Shown here piece by piece: positions 11,450 through 21,322 of a DNA stretch of 64,000 bases (within the stretch, counting starts at the first letter, position 1; each line of letters starts with the position of its first letter). The translations under genes were made by a program, and so were the position numbers. The notes beneath the pieces were generated by a model that had not been told where the DNA came from, ran no database searches, and worked only from the letters and a program-made list of their open reading frames with translations. The stretch is from Ulota crispa (Eukaryota; Streptophyta; Bryopsida; Orthotrichales; Orthotrichaceae): NCBI GenBank assembly GCA_963920765.1, contig OY987243.1, forward strand, positions 14,942,001 through 15,006,000. Direction: 5' to 3'.

Positions 11450-12645
11450 GTTACATAGTTACTTATAGTTAAGCATTGGTTGCAAGTATTCTTTCTATGT
11501 ATAACATTTTATGAATTACTCTTAAACTTATTAGCATACAAAGGGTGCATAATATGATACTTTTAAGTTTGCAAGAACCATCTTCATGAATTTTTAGTGT
11601 CATGGTATCATATACTACTGGTAGTATCCATAAAAAATTATGACTTGGCCTTTACTTCTTTTAGTCTCGAAAATTGGTCCAAAGAAAATGCATGTCCGCT
11701 TTTCGTTTCAGATAAGTTCAAAAAAATAAAGATTGAAATCAACAAAGGAGCAAATATAAAAAAAGAATAGAAATATCTAAAATACCAAGTAAAAGTTCTG
11801 TTATTGAAAAAGAACCTAGATAACACCTATATACGTATGCTTCTATTTCCTCCCTTTATCTTTTAAGTTATTGAGCTTGATTTTGAATTTTAACAGAACA
11901 AAGTACAAAATTGTGTTTATTTCCTTTTTAAACCAGATAATTTAGATATCTTTAAAGTCATAAAATATGGAATAAATCATATACTATTAATATGCTAATA
12001 CTCAGCCAAATAAAAGAAATTCCCGAGCTTTTTATATTACAAATTATTGTTGACATCATTAATTGCAATTATGTATTAATGGGTTCCTTTTATCATTTTT
12101 TGTCTTCGTCATTGAAACACAAATCGTTTATAAAGCATTTTCTGTATTGGCATAATGTTGTTTAGCAAGTAGCATATAGGCTCCTTTAAGACTTTTAGAT
12201 ATAAGGAATGAAGCTCCTTGTAAACTCTTATTACAATGAATCAAAGAGCCCTTTCTTTGCACAATATAACGTGAAATTATTATTCAAGGGTCCCAAGATT
12301 CTAAAGCCTAGAGTCTTGATATGTAGCAATCTCTAAAATTTGGGAGTTTAAGCATTCAATTTGTAGACAATGAATGATTTCAAAACACTTATGTAAATAA
12401 GAAATTGCATGAATTGAATGAAGTAAAATCAAATTTGTTTATGAAAAAATTGCTACTATTCTTCATCAATTTGACTAGTTTGATCATTGTTTGTTTCAAG
12501 ATTTTGTGCAATGCTAGAAGTTAATTCATGTAAAGTTGGAAGGAAAAGAAAACTTGGAAAAAGAGATGATTTAGTTTTTGGAATCTTCTTAAGTTGTAAT
12601 TTTTTTGGCCCAAAAGTTTCACATCTATATGTTGTCCACTGCAAC
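11450..12645. other. Gene-free AT-rich spacer
   Basis: No gene recognised on either strand. The short open frames at 11638-11826 and 12456-12759 are low in complexity or run into the adjacent MITE. Confidence 0.5.
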
Positions 12646-12971
12646 ATTAGGAAAAATATGGGGGTCCATAAGGCATTTATAAACAAATCTAGCCCTCCAT
12701 ATGTTTTGTTCCCGATGTGGGGAACCAGCCCCTGCAAAAGGCCAGCAAAAATTAATTAAAAAAATCCAAAAAATCAACAAAAAAAAAGTCTTAGAAAAAA
12801 ATAAGAAACTCTTTTGATTTTTTTGATTTTTTTTAATAAAAAATTTCAGAAAAGTTGAGGTGGCATCAATGATGCCACCTCAGCCTGCGCATGATTATAT
12901 TGGGAACCGGGTTCCCATGGCTAGGGACCCCCAAACTCAAGACTTTATTGGGGCCCCATATTTTTCCTAAT
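12646..12971. mobile_element. MITE with ATTAGGAAAAATATGGGG ends, copy 1
   Basis: The ends ATTAGGAAAAATATGGGG and CCCCATATTTTTCCTAAT are inverted repeats. The interior has inverted sub-repeats (AATGTGGGGAACC-like and GGAACCGGGTTCCCATGG) and a palindrome-like GTGGCATCAATGATGCCAC. It matches 42809-43112 over its length. Non-coding; no clear target duplication beyond the palindromic border. Confidence 0.8.
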
Positions 12972-13967
12972 GTGCACTTTTAGAAATTGACGTTCATAAT
13001 CAAAAAAAAAATAAACCATCATAAAAAAACCACTTGCCAAATGTAAAAAACAAACAACTTTTATTGCCAAAGGCTTTATCCTTTTAGCACTAGCTTGCTT
13101 TTTGAGTGAAAGACCTACTCAAACTTCCCCAAGTTAGTATTTATTAATGCAAAACTTGCTTCCATATTTCCTGAAGCCAATTGGTAGTTTGGAGAAGAGT
13201 TGCCAACCCTTCCAATATCCTCTTATTTATATCAAACTTTTGTGCTGTCTGGGGATTGTTAAACTCCAAAATAAGAGCAACCTCGCAATGCAAACTTATT
13301 TCTTCTATTTTTGAGTTTTACTATTTGAGGCCATTGTGGAAGTTCTCTAAGTGCAAACTTCCATGATGAGTCAAAATTAGTGATCGTGATTAGCGTCTTC
13401 AAGTTTGAAAAATTCAAATCTCCAGAAAAATTATGCTGTTTGCAAGGAACCAGCCAAAACACCATTTCCGTTTTGGTATTGTTTTACTCCAATTTACTGT
13501 ATGGCTCTATAACAGCTTTGTTGTTTTAGCAATTCTTCAAATCAATGCAACATGGGAAGTTGGCTTCACGCCACAAGGCAAATCTTGAAACTTATTAAGA
13601 TTTAAATCTCAAACTTTTATCAAGTGTTTGCACCGAAGTGCCTAATTTCAACCTTTAGCTAATATGACGTATAACATGGCGGTTATATTGTTCAAATTTG
13701 TGAGGGTTATAATTTGCTCTCATGGAATTAAAGTCTTCAAAATATTTAGATGTTGGAAGGAAACAATGTGAGTATTTAAACCCCACAAAGAAGGTGGAAT
13801 TCATTTGCTCCATGCGCACCCCTGAAAAGATTGTCTTCTTTCCACATGTGATTGAGCTCTCAATTGTGGGGTATAGTTATTGTCACATGGATTATATTTT
13901 AGTCCTTTGGAAGTAGCAAAGTTTTGTTATACACCCATGTTTGTATCACTCTCAGGTGAATGTACCC
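12972..13967. other. Gene-free spacer
   Basis: No gene found. Several open frames (13181-13366, 13259-13465, 13722-13916) overlap on opposite strands without any family resemblance. Confidence 0.45.
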
Positions 13968-14312
13968 TTAGGGCATCTCTAGCAACCTCGAAAACAACGT
14001 CACAAGGACACACATTATTTTTTGTTTCTAATATTGATCAAAATATTTCTTCCAATCATCCCATTAGGTGAATCAACATTTAACCAATGACAATTCTCTT
14101 TGTTTGCAAAAGCAAGTAAATTCTCCATTGTTGGTTATTCAACCTACTTTCATACAAGAAAAAGAATTATTCAAAATATTTGTTGTGAATGGGGAAGGTG
14201 CAATTTTTGCCATGCCAAGGAGAATATTATACCCAATCCATGCCTCAACTTCTCATTATATCCAAAAGTTTTCCTTGCCTGTTGTTTTATTATGCAAGAG
14301 GAGATGCCCTTC
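13968..14312. mobile_element. Possible Tourist-like MITE, weak
   Basis: TTA followed by GGGCATCTCTAGCAACC on the left and GAGGAGATGCCC on the right form weak inverted ends resembling the GAGCATCTCC family at 3959-4327 and 16967-17756. The right border does not repeat TTA. The overlapping short open frames here do not resemble known proteins. Confidence 0.35.
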
Positions 14313-14490
14313 AGAGGAGCCCAAGAAAAGTTACACATAAATACAAGCAATTGGAGTTAAATTGCATGCCGTTTTGTGAGACCAAGGTGAATTTTTTAAA
14401 TTCTTCAACTACCAAAAGAACATAAGAGTTTTGATCTCTAATTAAATCTGGGAAGTTTGAATTCACATTTGATACGGTTTAGATTGCGTT

Positions 14491-14700
14491 CGGGGAGAAA
14501 ATTTCCCTTCTCCGGCTAAAATCTGGAAAATTTGCTAGATTGCTCTAGTAAATATTTTCTATATTTACACAATAGTATACTATGTTCAGGTTTTTGGTAA
14601 TATTTAACCAGTTTTTAGTAGGCAATTTCAAATCCCATTGACTTTTTTGCAATTTGAACTAGCTGACAATACACTAAGTGCCAATTTTCCCTTAACACAG
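14491..14700. mobile_element. GGGGAGA-terminus element, short copy
   Basis: CGGGGAGAAAATTTCCCTTCTCCGGCTAAAATC at the left and 'TGCAATTTGAACTAGCTGACAATACAC' toward the right match the layout of 21-470 and 28602-29139 when taken in short blocks. The right border is approximate. Non-coding. Confidence 0.35.
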
Positions 14701-14908
14701 GTCTAAAACTTCAAAGGAGGGCAAGATTCACCAACTCCAACACAAGAGCCAAATTATTACGTTAAAACTTGTTTTCAAAAATTCTGAGATTTTCCAACCT
14801 TGGCCCCATAAAACAAAGTGCCATCTAAGGGTCAATTTTCATTGGTAACAGGAAATGGAGGCCCATGTAAGTTGACCACAGGTAAAGAAAAGAAAAAGCT
14901 CTAAAATC

Positions 14909-15540
14909 TTGTTGAGACACACATTTTTGAAAACAAACTCCAATTTGGGGTCCAAATGGTCCACAAATTTTATTCAACTTTTACAGAGCTGGAGACCAAA
15001 CCTGACTCCTCCAGCCCCAATGGAAACCGGCTCCCCATCCGATCCGAGCATATTGGGTCCAAGCATTAAGAGTGCACTTTTTCATCCAAGCAATGGCATT
15101 GCTCCGAATGCCCTCACCCCAGGAAGCCCCAAAACCATGGCTTCCAGAAGAGCCAAAGGGGAGCCAAAAGGGAGAGTGCGGCTGATGTTTGTGGCGACCT
15201 GGAGAGGCAATCCTTGTGGGTTCCAAATTGCCAGCTGGCAATGCCGGAACGCCGAGGTGGACGAATCTCACCCGGCCTGGGAATCAACTTATCGCAATGT
15301 GTCCCTGCGCGAAAGGGAGTGCCCGCCTCCTCTTTCTCTTCCTTTTTTTGAGGAGATAAATCTACAAATTCCAAGGACCCACAGGCACTAGATCTTTGAA
15401 TGATGAGATCGAGGCCGCCGTTCAGGAAGATTTTCAAGTGTGGCTGGGGCTGGGCCTGGTATAGGGCCACCTTTTCTAGAATCCGGATTTCACATTCTTC
15501 CATATCACACCTTCGTGTTCATCCTGCTGATGCGGAAAGT
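14909..15540. other. GC-enriched island with overlapping open frames, unidentified
   Basis: Base composition rises sharply against the AT-rich surroundings. Long frames exist on both strands (+ 14909-15391, 160 codons; - 15114-15503, 129 codons), rich in P, S, R and G. I recognise no family, no splice pattern and no signal peptide. It could be the exon of an unknown gene, a decayed gene or a CpG-rich promoter. Opposite-strand open frames are common in GC-rich DNA, so I do not call a CDS. Confidence 0.35.
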
Positions 15541-15694
15541 AATCCAATAACGAAAGTGAATAGTGAAAGGACCGCTTTTGTATAATCCACTTTCAAAAGA
15601 AACTTGAAAATTTTGATTGGTTGTGAGCATTTTGGTTTGTCAATTTTGGTGGTGTGTGTTTGGGTCATCCTTCTAGTACAAAATGTACACCAAG

Positions 15695-15966
15695 TAGTGC
15701 ATTGAGGATGCCCCATACTTATTTCTTCACGTTTCACACTATTTGGATATTTATGAAGAGTAAAACAACTTTTGTCATTAATTATTGTGATACATGAAAG
15801 AGGAAGCAAGCAAAGGTTGGGTGCAACATTGTCAAAGCTAAGGATTAGGGAAGCTAGAACTTTATACAAAAATAGAAATTACTGTAGTATAAAAAGAGTT
15901 GCATGCTCCCTCCACATGGTTGTTAAGGTAAAGTAACCTATTTGTTAAGGCAACCTAAATGCACTA
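15695..15966. mobile_element. MITE with TAGTGCATTTAGGTTGCC ends, copy 1
   Basis: TAGTGCATTGAGGATGCC on the left is the imperfect reverse complement of GGCAACCTAAATGCACTA on the right. The subterminal 'GTAAAGTAACCTATTTGTTAAGG' corresponds, in short blocks, to sequence inside 44655-44956. Non-coding, 272 bp. Confidence 0.65.
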
Positions 15967-16966
15967 TTTTGTGTAGGGACTTGAAGAAATAAGCAAAATT
16001 TGATGTTGTCAAGACAAAAAGTATTGTACACATCTACATTTTGTCATACGGTTGATCATTGGGCTTGGACCTTTTTTTTTAGTGTGAAGAGCATTGCTAT
16101 GGTCTTATTTTCTAAACGTCTTGTTGACACCAAATTCTTTGTCAAAGGTCTCTCAAAATCCACTTTGTAGGAAGATTGAATCAATGATTTGTAGAATCTC
16201 CAAAGAATGAAATTGATGATAATAAGCTGATGTCTGTACAAAAGAATCCAATTTAGCAATTAGAAAGGAAGGAGGATGTGCTATGCTTTTGACTCCAAAA
16301 GACCTACCTTATTCATCAAAAAAATCATACCAACAAATAGTAAAGAAAAAACTACCATGGAGGGAAAACGCTTGATGATAATCTAATATGTGGTCTATGA
16401 AACCCCATGACTTGTTGTCATTAGGGGGATTCAAAGTCAAATAAACTCATCACTAGACTTGTGTCAGTCGGCAATAAATAATAATGTGGTACCGTACAAC
16501 AAACCTTTTTGTGGAAGTAAGATTGATCATCAAAGTTAACGTTCTAGACTTTGAGAGAATGTTGTGTCATCATGATTATGGGTGTTCGGGGTCCTTTATT
16601 GTTTGAGGTCTCGCTAGTCTCAATAAGCTTGTTGCTTCTATCCACTTAAGGTATGTACGCGCATAAGCGTCAAACTAAGGGTTTTGAACACGATGAGTAC
16701 CAATAAATAGCTAGCAAATTATTGGACCCTATTAGGAATAGAAAAATAATAAGTTTGCATTTTTGAATGTATTATTTGGATACTGTGAAAATAAGTCGTG
16801 AATTTTTAAAGAGCAAACTGCCATTGTATCCATAATCAACATTAAGGTTTCATGTTCACATGTTGTACAATACATACTTGTAATTTCATTTATTCACTTC
16901 CACAAATTTTTCAAGATTTTAGGGGTGACAGTTATGGGGACACTAATGCTTATGGGTGTTCCTACC
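15967..16966. other. Gene-free spacer
   Basis: No gene or repeat structure recognised. The frame at 16056-16259 on the minus strand has no recognisable features. Confidence 0.45.
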
Positions 16967-17756
16967 TTAGAGCATCTCCTGCAACCTTGTAAGAGCATGT
17001 CAACCGGACCGGGCAATTCTAGACGCGTAGACAAGCAAAGGAAAGTTCGCAGAGACAGAAGTGGTTGGGCAATGGTTGCAATGTCCACCAATGCTGCATG
17101 AGAGTGACACGCTTAGGTTCAATAGCAATAAAGCTGATAAAGTAAGGAGCACCTCCATCATGCCAAGCAGGCACATGTGGGCCCTAGACAAGTCACAGAG
17201 ACCACAAGCAGTTTGGTTCATAAATTTGGCCCTACCCCCCGCTCGCTCTCTCTTGCAACTTTAGCGCGCTACAAAAATGCACTACCCCGAGAGGTCCTTG
17301 TCCCTTGAGCTCAATGTGGCAAGGCCGCTCAAGAAAGTGGCTCGCGTCACCGGTGGAGATTAGATTTATGTACAATGTGCCACTTGCACTCCATTTGGCC
17401 GCCTGGAGTCATCTAGTGGAGATTCTCTAATCAGTGGGAGGTCCCTGCAAATCTCTTGTCCATTTAAGAGGGGATGGTCACTTGTATCTCCAACAGTGCA
17501 AGTCGTTAAATATAATGTCAACCAATCACAAGTCAAAAAACTTCCAAAAGTAATAAAGTAAGCTATGACAACTTGCTATTCCAAGAAAAAATATAGCATG
17601 TAGAGGGTTTGGAGGCCCCCTTCAAATATGGCTTATTTGAAGAGGGAAGACAAATGTAGAGACTTACACATACTAAAATTGATTGCTTATTTTGCAAATT
17701 ATCATCCAAAAATTAGAGGAGAGGGGACATTTGCTGGGTTGCAGTAGATGCTCTGG
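16967..17756. mobile_element. Tourist-like MITE with GAGCATCTCCTGCAACC ends
   Basis: TTAGAGCATCTCCTGCAACC at the left and GGGTTGCAGTAGATGCTC at the right are inverted repeats, the same terminus class as 3959-4327. The right flank is TGG, not TTA, so the duplication is lost or the end is displaced. The interior includes a GC-richer block (about 17000-17440) with overlapping short frames that I do not recognise. Confidence 0.5.
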
Positions 17757-18513
17757 GTTTTCCTCACTTATAGTAAGTGAGGAAAAGAGAACAATAAAAA
17801 TCAACTGTTATCGAACTATTCTATTTCTTGATACACAATAGATTTTGTTCAATAAAATTTTCATGAGGTATGACTTTTGAACCTTATCTTTGAAACCTCT
17901 TATTCCAATTATTGTGCAACGTGCAATAATTGCAAACTGTTTTGACATATTACCCTCATGCTCATGTTCAACCACACCATTCAAATGTGAACAAGATGCT
18001 ACGGGCAGCCGATCATGAATTGTACAGAATCCCAGTCACAAGTTGGTATGAAGTTGGTGGAATGTTGTTATAACTTATGGGTAGCAAAACCAGGTTGTCT
18101 CTATTTGCGCTTTACAGGCATAACTAAGGCTTTACAATTTCATTATATATTAAAAAAAGTCTATTATTGTCTTGGGGAGGTCGTTCTTTGTAAAGTTTGT
18201 TGCGTATGAACAAACGAAAGATTCATTCTAAGGGCTGCAAATGTTTTCCACATTAACAAATTTTTATGTAATTTAAATTTTTTTTTCAAAATTTTAGGAT
18301 ATGCATTGTGGTTTTTTGAAAAGATCTTTGCGTTATGTGTATGCATGAGTTAAAAACTCACAAAACCGATTTCAACATTAATCATAAGCTCATCCTTTAT
18401 ACTGAATCATCCAAGGTTATTCTCCATGTTTAGCTAATCAACTATACCCTTCAAATTAATCAATCACCATCCAGTTTGGCAACATAACATTTACTAAAAC
18501 TACACTCAGTCTC
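17757..18513. other. Gene-free spacer
   Basis: AT-rich; no gene recognised. The frames at 18015-18209 and 18164-18346 overlap on opposite strands and have no recognised motifs. Confidence 0.45.
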
Positions 18514-19418
18514 TTAGCCCCTAAATGCCCAAGGCACCAGATTCTGGTGTCCAAAAAAATTTAGGAAACTTTGAAAACTTGTTGAAGGCACCTATTTTAT
18601 TGTTTTGTAGTTTTTATTTTTGGAAACTTGCGTCTTGAAGTCAACTTCATTGTCCAAATTCAACTTTCTTCATATCTTATTCCATTTGTTTTTGGTGAAA
18701 GGTTAAGTACAAGCATACATTTTCTATTGTGAATAGTGTCGTGAATAGTGTCACAGAGCCTATGAGAAGTTGCCACATTGAAAAGACGGGCACCAAGTTA
18801 AGCAAAAGGTGAAGATTTCCCTTGGGCACTCCCTTGGGTAATAAGGGCCTTTTTCTGAAATTTTGACATCTAACAAAATCTAAAAGTGCTTTTGGACTGA
18901 TTTCACTTGGAATGTCTTTGTTATAAAAATTAGAATCTATTCACCGTTGAAAATTCTTTCATTCATAATGATTTTTGGTCTATAATTGGAGCTCAATTTT
19001 TTTTTGTATTAAACGGTTGCATTTTGACAATTGCGTTGCAAGCTCATTTGTGAAATTGTGGTCATGGATTTGGAAGAGGGACCATTGGTTTTGAAGTAAC
19101 AACAGTAAACACTAAAGCATCCTAAGTGGTTGTTTCCCAATTTTGTATCCAAAAGTTGCCAATTTACATTACAAGTTTTGGGCAGTTCCAAAAAGAGCAA
19201 AAAATTCCATACTCATCATCATTCAATCACAAATATCTTAAAATCTGTAAGGCAATTTTGTATTCTTTTTGGGTAGTGCCATCTAGAAACCTTGAAGTTC
19301 AAAATTCAACAATTACAATTTTGTTTTGATGTTTAATAATGATCTTACAAGGACAGTTCAAAAACTTCAAAACTACCTTCTGAAGATGAGAAAAACACCC
19401 TTGGCATTTAGGGGTTAG
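18514..19418. mobile_element. TTAACCCC-family element, copy C, with TTAG at both ends
   Basis: The ends are CCCCTAAATGCCCAAGG and CCTTGGCATTTAGGGG. The four bases outside each end are TTAG on both sides in direct orientation, which marks a four-base target duplication. Inside the left end is the perfect palindrome CACCAGA-T-TCTGGTG, at the same place as CACCCAA-T-TTGGGTG in copy A. 905 bp, non-coding. Confidence 0.75.
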
Positions 19419-19919
19419 TGGGATGAACCAAACACGAGAAGTTCACTTTTAATCTTCGTGATGAAATAATAATAATTTTGAAAGTGCCTCCTATATATAT
19501 ACAATCCAATTTGTAGACAACAAACTCTTTCTCCCCTTTTAATGGTATACTAAATGCTCCTTCATTGAAACCTCCAAAAAAAATTAATATGCACTCTAAT
19601 TGTATAAAAAAGGGCACATGGATTCTAAAGAAATGGACATTTAGGAATTCAACTCTTCTTAAGCATCTAGACGAACTCAAATCCCATCCACTTTGAGATG
19701 GTTTGAGAAACCATGATGTGACCTTCAAAAATGTTTAGATAGAATTAATTCAGCCAAGTTTCTAAAAGCATACTCTCATAAGTTTACATAATAAATAGGC
19801 ATTCACTGCAAAATGCCCAACAAGTAGGACAATAACATCAAAGCTAAGCTTTTGAAAAATTATTGAAATAAATCTATGTCCCTCACATTCAATATTCATA
19901 TGCCATCTTTCAACTTCAC
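19419..19919. other. Spacer between two TTAACCCC-family elements
   Basis: No gene recognised. The minus-strand frame 19408-19728 (106 codons) starts within copy C's flank and shows no family features. Confidence 0.4.
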
Positions 19920-20278
19920 CTAACCTTTAAACGCCTAGCTAGTCACTGCAACCAGCCCAGCTAGAATGAATTTTACAATAATCTCTAGTAATTTTAATGA
20001 TATCATTGGTGTGGCAAGTGCCCAACTCTTGCAAAAGTCAAGAGTAGGTGCTAACCTCATGAAAATTGCAAGAATGACATATGGGACCTAAGACAATGTT
20101 TGTGAATCTTTTCATAATTTAGGTCACCTAAAAACATGAGCATATTTGATGAGGTTGTTTTTTTTGATGAGTCATGTGTTTATAATCACTTTTGAAAAAA
20201 AAAAAAAAGATGAAAAATGATTTTTGTTTTTTCAAAACCCGAAGGACTAAAAACATCCTCCTTGGCATTTAGGGCTAA
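19920..20278. mobile_element. TTAACCCC-family element, copy D, with CTAA at both ends
   Basis: CTAA-CCTTTAAACGCC on the left and GGCATTTAGGG-CTAA on the right: the inner ends are inverted repeats and CTAA is repeated directly at both borders. Its interior is partly shared with about 26958-27200 ('GGCAAGT', 'TCATGAAAATT.CAA', 'GGACCTAA'). 359 bp, non-coding. Confidence 0.6.
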
Positions 20279-20400
20279 TCTCAATCACAAAATTCCTAGG
20301 CCCTAGGACAGACAAAAATGAAGATAAAGGAAAAAAGTAGACATCTCTATGATGCAAACGTTTCAGTTAGGGTAATATTAGGCAACAACTTATATAAAGA

Positions 20401-20741
20401 TTAACCCTTAAAGGACTGACCTTGAACCCATGGCCTCAAACTGATGAGAGTGCACTATTCATGGGCAGTGAATAGCTTGTGGCATGTGTACAAGAGAGAT
20501 AATATTCTTCTCAAAAGAAGGAAAAGTCGATAAAGTATCCTGCCCTCACAAAAAGGGCAGCAAGGACCTTATACATCTTTTTACAAATTGGTGTTTAAAA
20601 AATTATGGAGGCATTGAAAATAGCTATTTTTGACATTCAATGATGTGACACATCTCTTTAACCACTTTCAAGAAAAAATTTGAAAAAAAAATTTTCCACC
20701 CTCGGGGTGTGTTTTCGTCCTCTTAGACGCTTAGGGGTTAA
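20401..20741. mobile_element. TTAACCCC-family element, copy E
   Basis: It starts TTAACCCTTAAAGGACTGACC and ends GACGCTTAGGGGTTAA, with TTAA at both borders. 341 bp, non-coding. It lies just upstream of the presumed promoter of the GGACT-like gene, ending about 580 bp before its start codon. Confidence 0.7.
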
Positions 20742-21322
20742 AGACCCAATGACCATGCTCCTCCCTCCCCCGGCCCCACGCAGGAAAGGCACTTCTGTTC
20801 GTCCTCATTCGCGAGTTATTCATCCATGCACACTTCTTTCATTCCTTTCCTGAGGCAGCTCTGCTTCATCAGACCCAAAAGGGAAATCTTTGCCTCGCCA
20901 ACCTTCTCGTCTTCTTCTTCCCGAGTCCAGCGACACAGATACAAACTCCACTCCCTCGATCGCTTCACTCCACCTCGTATCTCCCCTGATTAAGTTGCCT
21001 CTCGCTCCTACATTCCAGATTTCCAGCGCCGAAATTCGTTCAAAACCGCCACACTTCGGGGTATGTTCAGAGCTTCGAAGTCGGTGCTTGCAGCTAATTG
21101 ACCCATGTTGCCGATTCCAGATAGTTGCAATGGATCCCTGGTGAGGAGAGGACCACTCGTGCGACACAATTGAGTTCCCACACTCCACATTCGTTTCCAG
21201 TCACAGCTTCAATGATCAGCTGGCTGAGTATGTACATCGTCGTCGCCCATGATTAGTTGCTGCTGAATCGAAGCCCCGGAACCGATTCCATTCGTTTGTA
21301 TTATTACTGTTCTATTGCAGCC
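20742..21322 (+). promoter_or_regulatory. Promoter and 5' leader of the GGACT-like gene, with a possible leader intron
   Basis: Composition switches from AT-rich spacer to CT-rich, GC-richer sequence, as seen ahead of the other genes here. A donor-like CTG|GTGAGG at 21141 and a good acceptor TCTATTGCAG ending at 21320, two bases before the ATG, suggest a 180-bp leader intron (inference). Open frames on both strands in this stretch have no recognised motifs. Confidence 0.5.

Noticed and set aside
15519-15869. 116-codon minus-strand frame
   Set aside because: Overlaps the MITE at 15695-15966 and has no recognised motif.
19408-19728. 106-codon minus-strand frame
   Set aside because: Begins in element flank, no recognisable domain, and codon use resembles the AT-rich spacer.
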